Shown piece after piece: positions 29,369 through 37,730 of a stretch of DNA of 64,000 nucleotides. The translations under genes and the position numbers were made by a program. How positions within the stretch are numbered: the stretch's first letter is position 1; every line of letters begins with the position of its first letter. This DNA is from Desulfosarcinaceae bacterium (GTDB lineage: Bacteria > Desulfobacterota > Desulfobacteria > Desulfobacterales > Desulfosarcinaceae). Below the pieces are notes generated by a model. The model worked only from the letters and a program-made list of their open reading frames with translations, searched no databases and was not told the origin of the DNA. The stretch is from positions 1 through 64,000 of the forward strand of contig JASJCL010000019.1 in NCBI GenBank assembly GCA_030066015.1. The letters run 5' to 3'.

Positions 29369-30157
29369 ATGAGACATCGTAAATCAGGAGTGAAACTCAA
29401 CCGTACCAGCAGCCATCGGGATGCCATGTTCCGCAACATGGTGACCTCTCTCTTCAAGCACGAGCGCATCCGCACCACCGACGCTAAGGCAAAGGAACTG
29501 CGCCGCTGGGCCGATCATCTGGTCACTCTGGCAAAGCGCGGCGATCTGCATGCCCGCCGTCAGGCCCTGGCCATTGTACGGGAAAAAGAGGTCGTCCATA
29601 AGCTCTTCGAAGAGGTACAGGAGAAATTCGGCGGCCGCAAGGGCGGCTACACCCGGGTGATCAAGATCGGTCACCGCCCGGGAGATGCCGCCAAGATCTC
29701 CATGATCGAGCTGATCCTCGAAACGCCTGCCACAAAAAAGAAAAAGGCTGCACCAGCGCCCAAAAAGGCCGCCCCGGCGGTGGCACCGAGTGCCAGCGCG
29801 GCCGCTGACCAAGCAGAGGCCACCGATCAGGCAGAGGCCGCCGATCAGGCGGAAGCCGCTGACCAGGCGGAGGCCGCTGACCAGGCGGAGGCCGCTGACC
29901 AGGCGGAAGCCGCCGATCAGGCGGAAGCCGCTGATCAGGCGGAAGCCGCTGATCAGGCGGAAGCCGCAGCGGAGGGCGACCCCGCTGACACGGCCCCGGT
30001 GGCGGACGCCGCCGCCGAAGCGGATGACGCCGTGGATGCCGAGGTTTCCACTGCGCCGGAGACGTCGGAAGCGGCCGCCCCGGCAGCGGATGCAGCGGAT
30101 GACACCGCCGCCGAAGCAGACGAAGCGGATGCGGAAAGCGAGAAAAAAGCCGAATAG
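29369..30157 (+). CDS. rplQ: 50S ribosomal protein L17 with a long acidic repetitive C-terminal tail
   Basis: L17 lies close to the exit tunnel. Residues 1 to about 117 are an ordinary L17 ([46 protein letters not shown]). The normal length is 115-130, but this protein runs to 262. The extra 145 residues begin with a Lys/Ala/Pro linker and continue as Ala/Asp/Glu/Gln-rich sequence with nine DQAEA units, ending in more acidic Ala-rich sequence. Codon use keeps the same GC-rich third positions, there is no stop, and a terminator follows 42 bases after the TAG, so the tail is in the gene. It is probably disordered; its role is unknown. Confidence 0.97.
   Translation: MRHRKSGVKLNRTSSHRDAMFRNMVTSLFKHERIRTTDAKAKELRRWADHLVTLAKRGDLHARRQALAIVREKEVVHKLFEEVQEKFGGRKGGYTRVIKIGHRPGDAAKISMIELILETPATKKKKAAPAPKKAAPAVAPSASAAADQAEATDQAEAADQAEAADQAEAADQAEAADQAEAADQAEAADQAEAADQAEAAAEGDPADTAPVADAAAEADDAVDAEVSTAPETSEAAAPAADAADDTAAEADEADAESEKKAE
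29804..29965 (+). repeat. Nine tandem 18-bp units inside rplQ
   Basis: Nine consecutive 18-base units encode (A/T)DQAEA hexapeptides. Units differ at synonymous positions (GAC/GAT, GAG/GAA, GCT/GCC), and one unit has Thr instead of Ala. Because the length is a multiple of three, gain or loss of units keeps the frame, so copy number is likely variable between strains. Confidence 0.95.
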
Positions 30158-30199
30158 CCTCACATCCTGGCCGCAAACGGCGGCGTTGCGATTCGATGA

Positions 30200-30237
30200 G
30201 AAACGGCCACCTGTCGATACAGGTGGCCGTTTCTATT
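30200..30237 (+). terminator. Intrinsic terminator after rplQ
   Basis: GAAACGGCCACCTGT (30200-30214) and ACAGGTGGCCGTTTC (30219-30233) form a perfect 15-bp stem with loop CGAT, followed by TATTTC. It closes the long ribosomal block and could also stop transcripts coming from the minus-strand gene at 30373. Confidence 0.88.
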
Positions 30238-30372
30238 TCACTGCGAAGCTGTCAAGGGCAGCTTGCCGATGTCCGCCGCCGACCCGCCGATCTCCGGTGT
30301 GATGGCTGCTCGTCGATCCCAAGGCGGCAAGACTGCCGCACAGCCGCCCCCTCCGCGGGGATGCGCGCGGCA

Positions 30373-31398
30373 CTAGTGGCGATTCTTTTTCGTCGCTTTG
30401 GCGGCCAGCAGAGCCCGGTCCGCGTTTTTCAGTACGCTCTGCCAGTCGGTCAGATCGGAATCAACCGTGCTGCTGATGCCGTAGCTGAAGCGCACGGTGA
30501 TCAGCTCCTCCTCCCATGGGATGGGCTGGGCGCAGAGATAGTCGCGGATGCGCTTGATCACCTGCTCACCCGCCTGCGGCCCGGTTTGGGGCAGGATCAG
30601 GACAAACTCGTCTCCTGCATAACGGGCCACCACATCGCATTCACGGCTCATCTGCAGCAGGCGCTCCGAGACATGCCGCAGTGTTTCGTCCCCGGCGTCG
30701 TGGCCATAGCGGTCGTTGATCGATTTGAAGTCATCCAGGTCGATAAAGGCCACGCTGAGCGGCGTATCGTAGCGCCGGGCCCGGGCGAATTCGCGGGCCA
30801 GAACGGTCTCCATCACCCGGCGGTTGAGGAGCCCGGTCGTGGGGTCGTGGTACGCCAGATGTTTGAGCTTTTCATGGGCCGTGACGTTGGACAGACAGAG
30901 AGAGACCTTGACGGCCAGTATTTCCAGCAGACTGGTGTCGATACCGGGCTGATACCGTTTTTGGGAGAAATCCGCCTGGTTGAGGCTGCCGATCACCTGA
31001 CCGTCCAGGGAGAGGGGAATCAAGGCCAGGGATTTGATGAAGAACTTGCGCTTGGGCGGCAGCAGGCGAAAGTAGGGCTTCAAATCGGCGTTGACCAACT
31101 TGGGGCGCGTATCCGTGCCGACGAGGGCTTCGTAGTTTTCGCGGCTGATGGTGCTGATCCGTTCCCGCAGCGGCTGCGAGGTTTCCAGCGTTTTGATCAG
31201 GCTCGAAATTTCCGATGGCTCGATAAGGGAGATCCAGACATAGGGAATGCTGAATTTTTCCTGAATCTCCGTGAGCAGCACTTCAAAGAGATCCTTGAAA
31301 TTCAGTATCGAGAGAATTCGGGTCTCGATCTCGTTAAACTTCCGCGTGAGCGCATCGTTTTCGCGGAGTCGCTCGATGATGGCTTGCAGGTCAGGCAT
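30373..31398 (-). CDS. GAF-GGDEF diguanylate cyclase (AGDEF variant)
   Basis: Probably makes the second messenger cyclic di-GMP. The 341-residue protein has an N-terminal helix and GAF-like (DUF484-like) sensor domain, about residues 20-170, then a GGDEF domain. The active-site loop reads AGDEF at 261-265, a variant that is active in some studied cyclases. An RxxD inhibitory site (R252-D255) lies exactly five residues before it. Other hallmarks are HDPTTGLLNRR and FIDLDDFKSINDRYGHDAGD. No membrane segments, so cytosolic. The start ATG directly abuts the stop of the upstream gene (TGA-ATG), so they form an operon. Confidence 0.92.
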   Translation of the reverse strand: MPDLQAIIERLRENDALTRKFNEIETRILSILNFKDLFEVLLTEIQEKFSIPYVWISLIEPSEISSLIKTLETSQPLRERISTISRENYEALVGTDTRPKLVNADLKPYFRLLPPKRKFFIKSLALIPLSLDGQVIGSLNQADFSQKRYQPGIDTSLLEILAVKVSLCLSNVTAHEKLKHLAYHDPTTGLLNRRVMETVLAREFARARRYDTPLSVAFIDLDDFKSINDRYGHDAGDETLRHVSERLLQMSRECDVVARYAGDEFVLILPQTGPQAGEQVIKRIRDYLCAQPIPWEEELITVRFSYGISSTVDSDLTDWQSVLKNADRALLAAKATKKNRH

Positions 31399-32343
31399 TC
31401 AGGTCAGTTTCTCCAGGGTTTCGTTCAACGCTTCCCGAAGTTCCGGGTCCGCTTCATGCGCATATTGCGCCGCCAATTCTTCTCGAAGTGCCACGGCGCC
31501 AACCTCTCCCAGCAGATAGACGACATCCCCTTTGGCCGCCGTATCCAGCCCGGGGTAGCGCTCCCAGAGGGGGCGGGCCATTGAAAGGGCCAGCCGGGGC
31601 GTAGATTCCGCCAGGGATTCGACCACCACCAGGGCGCCCAGCCGGACGGACCAAAGCGGGTGGGTCACGACATCGTAGAAGGCTGGAAAGATCTTTTCCT
31701 CCGAGCGCATCAGGTCGGCCAACTGCTCGGCCTGGCCGTCGGCGAGCATCATTTCCAGCGCCGCCGGGCCGAGGTTGGCGGGGTCGCGCCGACGGATGAG
31801 ATTGAGAAGTTCCTCCAACGGAAAGACCCCGCTCCAGCGGAAGTCATCCAGGATCGTGGTGGGCACCGATCGGACCCCGTCCCGCTCACTTTGGGACGCA
31901 TGCATCTGAGCGTCGATGAGGGTCAGACGAATCCGCGTATCCGCGAAACCCAGCGGCAGCAGCATCTTCAGAATCTGGTGGCAGTGTGGACAGGTATCGG
32001 CCAGGTAGAGCCGGATGGCCGCAGGCAGGTCCGGAGCGGAAATTTCCAGCGCCGGCGGCAACGCTCCTCCCGAAGCCCAGATCAGGGTCTCCAGGATAAG
32101 CGCGAGCTTCTCCTCCTTGGGTACCCAGGCGCAGCGCAGGCTTTCGCCAATTTGGAGGTAGGGCATCGCCCCGTCAGCGAGGGCTTCGCGGCGCAGATCG
32201 ATTTGGGGAATGGTCTCCTGCAGAAGCGTCGCGAACTGGCCCAATGCGGTCGTCTCCCCTTCGGACGCAAGGTAGGCGCGGACCGTTAGCGGTCCACCGA
32301 GCTGGGACGCTACTGCAGCAATGCGATCGCGGTCTTGGTGCAT
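31399..32343 (-). CDS. Tandem thioredoxin-fold protein with C-terminal HEAT-like repeats
   Basis: A 314-residue protein of unknown specific role. Residues about 1-200 look like two thioredoxin folds, as in AhpF N-terminal domains and archaeal disulfide oxidoreductases. The first lacks CxxC, and the second has TCPHC with C118 and C121 followed by SVPTTILDD (cis-Pro loop). Residues from about 215 contain HEAT-like helical repeats (PLWSVRLGALVVVESLAE; DVVYLLGEVGAVALREELA). The ATG at 32343 has GGAG 6 bases upstream; 24 further in-frame codons lack support. It is directly followed by the diguanylate cyclase, which suggests redox input to that pair, but this is only inference. Confidence 0.8.
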   Translation of the reverse strand: MHQDRDRIAAVASQLGGPLTVRAYLASEGETTALGQFATLLQETIPQIDLRREALADGAMPYLQIGESLRCAWVPKEEKLALILETLIWASGGALPPALEISAPDLPAAIRLYLADTCPHCHQILKMLLPLGFADTRIRLTLIDAQMHASQSERDGVRSVPTTILDDFRWSGVFPLEELLNLIRRRDPANLGPAALEMMLADGQAEQLADLMRSEEKIFPAFYDVVTHPLWSVRLGALVVVESLAESTPRLALSMARPLWERYPGLDTAAKGDVVYLLGEVGAVALREELAAQYAHEADPELREALNETLEKLT

Positions 32344-32932
32344 CGGTTCTCCGACTTGGTTGGGGAAGCGGATGGTCGTGACCCCCAAAAAGCGCCAAGA
32401 CTCGCCAAATGTCAAGGGAAAAGCGGGCCCAAAGACCTCCTGGCCGCTTGACTATCCCCTTACACCCCGATAGGGTAGCAGGACCGACGGACAGTGACGG
32501 GGGACGCACTCTTTCGTGCAGGGGGTGCCGATCCTGGTACTATCCGTTGTTGTGTTCCTCCCTCAGACGGGTGTCTGGATGGTGTTGACCCACACCGGCG
32601 GGCCTGCTGTGTTTCACCAGACCGGATGGCTCGCCAGGCAGCCGCCCGTGCGACAGGATGTGTCCGCAGCATCGGCGGTGGCGGATCGAGGGGCAGCCCT
32701 CGGCATTGACCGCAAGCGGACGTGAGAAGTTGAATACAGGGTCTACTCGCTCACCAGATCCACAAGCGGTCTGGCAATCGAAACGGGGTGGCAGGGAGCT
32801 ACGGGATGTCGCCGGGTCGGGATCCGGTAGCCGCCGCCGGCGCCCAGCGGTTGGAAAGACAACCCCAGTCCGCCGCAGCGGTCGCTGTGCGCTCGGCCCC
32901 CACGACCACCCCCCGCATTAAAGGAGAGGGAA
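32344..32932. other. Non-coding gap of about 590 bp between divergent operons
   Basis: This gap separates the minus-strand thioredoxin/cyclase pair from the plus-strand TRAP operon and must hold both promoters. I see no open frame with a ribosome binding site and family resemblance; short open frames (for example 32494-32709) look like chance. No clear palindrome or terminator was found. Confidence 0.5.
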
Positions 32933-34018
32933 ATGAAACGTCGTCATCTGTCCATCGCTGCGCTGATCTGTGTCATGATGCTGATTGCAACCGCGGGGCC
33001 CTTGCTGGCCAAAAAACCGTCTCTGGATGCCTGGAAGCCGACCTTCGACCCCAAAGGCGCCAAATACAAGCTCATTGTCTCCAACGTCAGTCACCCCGTG
33101 ATCAAAGGGGTCTACACGGGCTTTGCCCTGCGGGACGCCCTCTGGGAGAGCACCAAGGGACAAATTTATCTGGACTATAAACCGTTCTCTATGCTGGGCG
33201 GAGAGGTAGAAGTTCTCAACCAACTGCAGATGGGCGCGATCCAGGGGATGGGGGTCAGCTCCGTGGCCGCCACGAATCTTGGTCCCCGCTTCGGTTTGGT
33301 GAACCTGCCGTTTCTGATCAACTCCTTTGAAAAGCTTGACAAGTTTGTGAACAGCGGCCAGCTCTTTGACCACTTCATGATGGCCATGGACCATCAGGGT
33401 ATCATGGGGCTCGACATCACCGGATATGGCAACTACGGCTGGGCCACCACCGAGCCGGTGCGGTCCCTGGCCGACGCCAGTAAAATTAAGTTCCGTACCG
33501 CCGAAGCGGCCGTCAATCAGCTCTTCTACAAGGCCAACGGCCTGAATCCGGTCGTGATGCCATGGCCCGATGTACCCGTTTCCCTCAAGCAGGGCGTCAT
33601 CACCGGTTTGGATCACACCCCCATGGTGTGCAATATCACCAAGAAGTTTGAGGTGGCCAAATACTACACCTACGTCAATTACGCCCAGGGCCTCTTCATC
33701 TGGATTTTTAATAAAGCCTGGGTCAATAAGCTGCCCGACGACCTTCGCCAGACCTTCATCGACACGGTGCACACGGTTTGCGCCAAGATCCGCCAGGAAA
33801 CCCAGGCCCAGGAGGAGGAGGAGATCGCCAAGGCCAAGGCGGCAGGGATCGAATTCATCGAGTTGCCCGCGGCCGACTTGAAAACGCTGAGTCAGAAGGG
33901 CAACACGGTGCATGCCCAGTATAAAGCGGAGATCAACAAGTTGTACGACGGCGATACCTATCGCCCTGCGGACTACCTCCAAGAGGTGCAGGCGCTGATG
34001 GGCTATGGGGCCGAGTAA
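32933..34018 (+). CDS. dctP: TRAP transporter substrate-binding protein, DctP family
   Basis: Periplasmic protein that captures a carboxylate and delivers it to the DctQM membrane complex. The 361-residue protein has a signal peptide (MKRRHLSIAALICVMMLIA, cleavage near LLA-KKPS). The mature DctP fold includes the ligand-arginine strand KIKFRTAEAAVNQLFYKANG and VPVSLKQGVITGLDHTP in place of the usual ALQQGVVDG segment. AGGAGAGG lies just upstream of the ATG. The substrate cannot be read from sequence; the nearby glutarate genes make a dicarboxylate or an aromatic acid plausible. Confidence 0.9.
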   Translation: MKRRHLSIAALICVMMLIATAGPLLAKKPSLDAWKPTFDPKGAKYKLIVSNVSHPVIKGVYTGFALRDALWESTKGQIYLDYKPFSMLGGEVEVLNQLQMGAIQGMGVSSVAATNLGPRFGLVNLPFLINSFEKLDKFVNSGQLFDHFMMAMDHQGIMGLDITGYGNYGWATTEPVRSLADASKIKFRTAEAAVNQLFYKANGLNPVVMPWPDVPVSLKQGVITGLDHTPMVCNITKKFEVAKYYTYVNYAQGLFIWIFNKAWVNKLPDDLRQTFIDTVHTVCAKIRQETQAQEEEEIAKAKAAGIEFIELPAADLKTLSQKGNTVHAQYKAEINKLYDGDTYRPADYLQEVQALMGYGAE

Positions 34019-34118
34019 CCACTAAATGCTGTCGCCCCGACAGGGGCTCGCGAACCCACTCAGATAGGGAGTCGGTGTCATCACTGGCTCCCTATCTGCA
34101 TATCCACCTGTGATGATG

Positions 34119-34213
34119 GGCGACCTCGCCTGGTCCGTGGCGACCCTCGCCTGGTCCGTGGCGACCCTCGCCTGGTCCTGGGCGACCTCGCCTGATCCAG
34201 GGCGACCCTCGCC
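34119..34213. repeat. 21-bp imperfect tandem repeats between dctP and dctQ
   Basis: Four units of 20-21 bp (34119-34138, 34139-34159, 34160-34180, 34181-34200) plus a partial fifth share GGCGACC(C)TCGCCTGGTCC. There are no spacers, so it is not a CRISPR array. It lies in the 230-base gap between the binding protein and the membrane subunits, where structured RNA often sets protein ratios. Confidence 0.9.
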
Positions 34214-34249
34214 AGCGACGTTCGCCATCTGGAAGTGATCGGAAAAACT

Positions 34250-34756
34250 ATGTTTGTTAAAGGATTCAGGCGGTTGGACCGAATACTGACCGCCTTCGAA
34301 GAGTGGACCCTGTTCGTTGCGGTCATGGTGGCGTTGGTCTCGCTGTTCGCTAATGTGGTGCTGCGTTACGGCTTCAATTACTCCCTGGCCTGGTCAGAGG
34401 AGTTGGTGCGCGAGGTGATTATCTACACCACCTTCATCGGGGCCAGCGTGGCCGTTCGCAAACGGTCCATGATCAAGATCGACGCGTCCGTGCAGCTGGT
34501 GCCGCGACTCAAGGTCCCCTTGACCTTCTTCAGCCATCTGGCCACGGTGGTATTCGCCGTCATGATGATCACCTACGGTTGGAAGATGGCCATGCTTCAG
34601 TTGCAGACCATGCAGAAGACCATCATCCTCCAGATTCCCTATGTGTATCTCTACGCTATCTTGCCCCTCATGGGCGCCTTGATGCTGATCCGGACCGTCC
34701 AGGTGGTCTATGAGGATATCCAGGCTTTACGGCAACCCGCAGGGGCTGATGCCTGA
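34250..34756 (+). CDS. dctQ: TRAP transporter small permease, DctQ family
   Basis: Four-helix membrane subunit that pairs with DctM. The protein is 168 residues from the ATG at 34250 (a GTG at 34235 is an alternative). Hydrophobic helices lie at about 15-35, 50-70, 90-110 and 130-150. The family motif is seen in NVVLRYGFNYSLAWSEELVR, followed by FIGASVAVRKRSMIKID. It lies 232 bases after dctP, across the repeats, and about 80 bases before dctM. Confidence 0.9.
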   Translation: MFVKGFRRLDRILTAFEEWTLFVAVMVALVSLFANVVLRYGFNYSLAWSEELVREVIIYTTFIGASVAVRKRSMIKIDASVQLVPRLKVPLTFFSHLATVVFAVMMITYGWKMAMLQLQTMQKTIILQIPYVYLYAILPLMGALMLIRTVQVVYEDIQALRQPAGADA

Positions 34757-34835
34757 AGAAATTCGCAGCGCCCGACGCACGGCGCCGTCGCCGGTGCTGT
34801 TATCCGGCGGTCTCAACTGAAGGAAGTGATACCAG

Positions 34836-36128
34836 ATGCAAGCCAGCGACCTGATCATTGTGCTTATCCTCTTGGGCTGTATGGCCACCTATATTCCCGT
34901 TTTCATGTGTCTCTTTTTCACCGCCAGCTTGGGCTTTCTCATCTTCACCGATCTGCCCCTGCTGGTACTGGTCCAGTCCCTGTTTCGCGCCATGGACAAC
35001 TTCGCCCTGGTGGTGGTGCTCTTCTTCATTCTGTGCGGCAATATCATGACCGCCGGTTCCATTGTCGAGAAGCTGATCAAGGTGGCCAACGTATTGGTGA
35101 GCTGGCTGCCCGGCGGGCTGGGGATGGCCGGCGTGTTGGCCTGCGGATTGTTTGGGGCCATTTCGGGATCGACGGTGGCCACCGTCGTGGCGCTGGGGGG
35201 CTTCATGATACCGGCCCTCCTGGAAAACGGATATCCTGAAAAATACAGTATCGGGATCATGACCACCTCGCCCAATTTGGGCGTCATTATTCCGCCCAGC
35301 ATCGGAATGATTCTCTATTGCATGATCTCCAACGTCTCCCTGGAAGGCCTGTTTCTGACCGGCTTCGTACCGGGTATGCTCATCATGCTGGGGGTCTGTA
35401 TGTACTCCTACCTGGTCTTCCGCAAAAAGCCCGATATCGTGCGCTTGCCACCGCCCAGCGTCGCCGGTGCACTCACCGTGTTGAAGGAGGGCTTCTGGTC
35501 TCTGATGCTGCCGGTGATTATCTTCGGCGGGATCTTTTCCGGTGCCTTTACCGCCAACGAGGCGGCGGTGGTGGCCTGTGTATACGCCTTTGTGATCGAG
35601 CTCTTCGTCCACAAGTCGATGAAGTTTCGTCAGGTGAAGGCAATTACCGTGAATTCGGCGGTGACCTCGGCAACCCTGCTCATCATCGTCGCCGGCGCCA
35701 CCAGTTTCGGTCGACTGTTGACATTGGAGGGTATTCCCGGGCGCATTACCGAAACGGTGTTGACCGCCATTCAGTCACCGGCCCTTTTTCTTCTGGCAAT
35801 GAACCTGCTGCTGCTGGGGGTCGGCATGTTCATGGACATCATCTCGGCCACCATGATCCTGGGTCCCGTCTTTTTGCCCATGCTGGATGCCTTTAACATC
35901 GACTGGATGCACTTCGGCCTCATCATGACCGTCAATCTGGCCATCGGTTACTGCACCCCGCCCATGGGGGTCAGCCTTTACATCACCGGATCCATCGCCA
36001 ATCGTGACCTGATATTTGTGTCCAAGGCCGTACTACCATTTCTCGTTATCCAAGTCGCCGTGCTCTTGCTAATGACCTATGTGCCCGACGTGGTCCTGTG
36101 GCTGCCGCGTTTGATGGGGTATTTGTAG
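34836..36128 (+). CDS. dctM: TRAP transporter large permease, DctM family
   Basis: Main translocation subunit, sodium-driven in studied members. The 430-residue protein has about 12 hydrophobic segments. Family motifs are GLFGAISGSTVATVVALGGFMIPALLENGY, given here by GAISGSTVATV, and ITVNSAV...GYCTPPMGVSLY near the C-terminus, with the Gly/Pro-rich PPSIGMILY and TPPMGV hairpins typical of ion-transporter reentrant loops. GAAGGAAG precedes the ATG. With dctP and dctQ it forms one operon. Confidence 0.93.
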   Translation: MQASDLIIVLILLGCMATYIPVFMCLFFTASLGFLIFTDLPLLVLVQSLFRAMDNFALVVVLFFILCGNIMTAGSIVEKLIKVANVLVSWLPGGLGMAGVLACGLFGAISGSTVATVVALGGFMIPALLENGYPEKYSIGIMTTSPNLGVIIPPSIGMILYCMISNVSLEGLFLTGFVPGMLIMLGVCMYSYLVFRKKPDIVRLPPPSVAGALTVLKEGFWSLMLPVIIFGGIFSGAFTANEAAVVACVYAFVIELFVHKSMKFRQVKAITVNSAVTSATLLIIVAGATSFGRLLTLEGIPGRITETVLTAIQSPALFLLAMNLLLLGVGMFMDIISATMILGPVFLPMLDAFNIDWMHFGLIMTVNLAIGYCTPPMGVSLYITGSIANRDLIFVSKAVLPFLVIQVAVLLLMTYVPDVVLWLPRLMGYL

Positions 36129-36210
36129 CCGCAGCGGCAGTGGTGCCGCCAACCGTTAGGGGAGGGCCGTCGGGCCCGGTAGGGTGCGGCCGAACCCGAC
36201 GAGGCAATCA

Positions 36211-36516
36211 CTATTCGTGATGATCCTTCATGCCATGGGCCTCCTTAAACGCGTGCCACTCGTCATGATCCACAGCGGCGTCATCGTTGAGATCCAGCGC
36301 CATGAAGACTTTGGGCTCGGCCTCGGGAAAGTATTTCTTGAACTCGTACCATTTGACCATCTCGTCACCATTGGTGTCCATATCGCCGAAATGGGCCGCG
36401 TACTTCATCGGGTCGCCCAGCGGGGTGTCATGATATGTTTTTTTGGACATCCCCCCGCAGGCCGTCAACCATAGCAGCGCCATGAGCGCCATCACGAGTA
36501 CACTCAATCTCTTCAT
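36211..36516 (-). CDS. Small lipoprotein with two EF-hand motifs
   Basis: A 101-residue envelope protein. The signal peptide MKRLSVLVMALMALLWLTAC ends in a lipobox (LTAC), so it should be lipid-anchored. Two EF-hand-like loops follow: DMDTNGDEMVKWYEF and DLNDDAAVDHDEW, both with Asp/Asn/Glu at calcium-ligand positions. The ATG at 36516 follows GGAAGGAG. The open frame continues upstream to 36759, but that part lacks a plausible start. It lies convergent with dctM and downstream of the iclR-type gene. Function unknown. Confidence 0.85.
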   Translation of the reverse strand: MKRLSVLVMALMALLWLTACGGMSKKTYHDTPLGDPMKYAAHFGDMDTNGDEMVKWYEFKKYFPEAEPKVFMALDLNDDAAVDHDEWHAFKEAHGMKDHHE

Positions 36517-36653
36517 CGATTGCTCCTTCCTGTCGTTCAATTCGGATCTGTTGATTGGATGAAACCGCCGTTGGACCCATTTTCGGCGGCAGGTGAGAAA
36601 ATGCCATCCCGACGCCCCGGAATCATCTTGGCCGAAGTGCCGTGGGGACTCGT

Positions 36654-37469
36654 TTATTTTAAGCCTGATTTCCGGGATTGTCGAGGCCCGCGCGCAGCGG
36701 GTGTATAGCCCATTTCGGTGGCGAGTCGCCGAGCGCTTTGGAGCAGCTCGGCCAGACAATACTGGCGGTGGGCGCTGTCGGCGAACCGGATTTCGGGGAT
36801 GGCCAGGCTGAGCGCGGCGCTGAGGATACCGCGGTGGTTGAAGACCGGAACGCTCAGGGCGCCGAGCCCTGGATTGTGTTCTCCCTGGCTGGTGGCGTAG
36901 CCCTGTTCTCGAATCTGGACCAGGGCCCGCCGCAGGTCGCCGATCCGTGCGATGGTGTTGGGGGTGATGGCCCTGAGTGTTACCGCGCCAAGATAGGCAT
37001 CGATCTTGGCATCATCTGAGAAAGCCAGCAGGCATTTGGAGGAGGCACCGGCAAAGAGGGGCGAGCGGCTGCCGATGGGCATACTGGCTTTGAGAGGCTG
37101 CAGGGATTCCACCGTTTCGATGCAAAGACGCTGGTCACCGTCGATCACGTTGAGGTGCACCGTTTCACGGGTTGACTCGGCCAGGTGCTGCATCTCCACC
37201 AGGGCTGCCTCGGCGATGGGATGGGCCCGCTGGAGGGTGCGCAGGAAGCGATAGTAGACGCCGCCCAAACGATAGCTGCGGGTCCGTTCGTCTTGGGTTA
37301 CAAAGCCGTAGGCCTTGAGCGTCTTGAGAATGCGCTGAACGGTGGCCGGGCTGTAGCCCAATTGAGCGGACAAATCCCGCACACCCCGTAGCGGCACCTC
37401 GGCGTCGAAGGCCAGTAGGATCTCCAGCGCTTTCTCAACAGCCGTATGGGGGGAGGAGTTCTGTTTCAT
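36654..37469 (-). CDS. IclR family transcriptional regulator
   Basis: A 271-residue DNA-binding regulator. The N-terminal winged helix spans about residues 9-75 (AVEKALEILLAFD; VRDLSAQLGYSPATVQRILKTL; GFVTQDERTRSYRLG). The C-terminal effector domain, of the GAF-like IclR type, includes TRETVHLNVIDGDQRLCIET, GSRSPLFAGASSKCLLAF and GALSVPVFNHRG. I chose the ATG at 37469 because the domain then begins at the usual distance. An earlier ATG at 37547 would add 26 residues, and neither start has a clear ribosome binding site. It is divergent from the glutaryl-CoA dehydrogenase gene, which it probably controls. Confidence 0.9.
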   Translation of the reverse strand: MKQNSSPHTAVEKALEILLAFDAEVPLRGVRDLSAQLGYSPATVQRILKTLKAYGFVTQDERTRSYRLGGVYYRFLRTLQRAHPIAEAALVEMQHLAESTRETVHLNVIDGDQRLCIETVESLQPLKASMPIGSRSPLFAGASSKCLLAFSDDAKIDAYLGAVTLRAITPNTIARIGDLRRALVQIREQGYATSQGEHNPGLGALSVPVFNHRGILSAALSLAIPEIRFADSAHRQYCLAELLQSARRLATEMGYTPAARGPRQSRKSGLK

Positions 37470-37585
37470 AATATAGAACAATGTTTTGTTAAGCGAATCT
37501 GCCAGACGCTTCAGATTCTTGTCAAGGGATTTCTGCATGGAATCCATTGAACCATAATGTGGGGGATGGCAATTGCATTATGTGG

Positions 37586-37613
37586 TTGACAGAATACGGC
37601 CGGATTGTATAAA
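37586..37613 (+). promoter_or_regulatory. Sigma70-like promoter of the glutaryl-CoA dehydrogenase gene
   Basis: TTGACA (37586-37591) and TATAAA (37608-37613) are separated by 16 bases. The expected start point near 37620 coincides with the palindrome at 37622-37638. The leader to the dehydrogenase ATG is about 110 bases long. Confidence 0.75.
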
Positions 37614-37621
37614 AAAACAAT

Positions 37622-37638
37622 GTTTCATTGAATGAAAC
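37622..37638. promoter_or_regulatory. Perfect palindrome, likely IclR operator
   Basis: GTTTCATTGAATGAAAC is a 7-3-7 perfect inverted repeat placed at the predicted transcription start, where a bound protein would block transcription. A related sequence, GTTTCATAATATAGAAC, occurs at 37463-37479 over the start of the IclR gene itself, and both have AACAATGTT next to them. Binding by this IclR protein is inferred from position. Confidence 0.65.
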
Positions 37639-37730
37639 GTAGGTCTGCGGCGATCCGTGCCAGCTTTGCCGCCGTCGGTGCCCCCACCGCCCCACGCGAT
37701 ACCAACTCCCGTAATTCGGAGGTTCAATAA

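Noticed and set aside
30196-31584. 462-codon plus-strand open frame opposite the diguanylate cyclase
   Set aside because: The minus-strand frame carries clear GAF and GGDEF motifs; the plus frame has none and begins inside the rplQ terminator.
34119-34213. Possible CRISPR array
   Set aside because: Units are directly adjacent without spacers and no cas genes are nearby.
37470-37547. 26-residue N-terminal extension of the IclR protein
   Set aside because: Not needed for the winged-helix domain and it covers promoter-like sequence, although neither start has a clear ribosome binding site.
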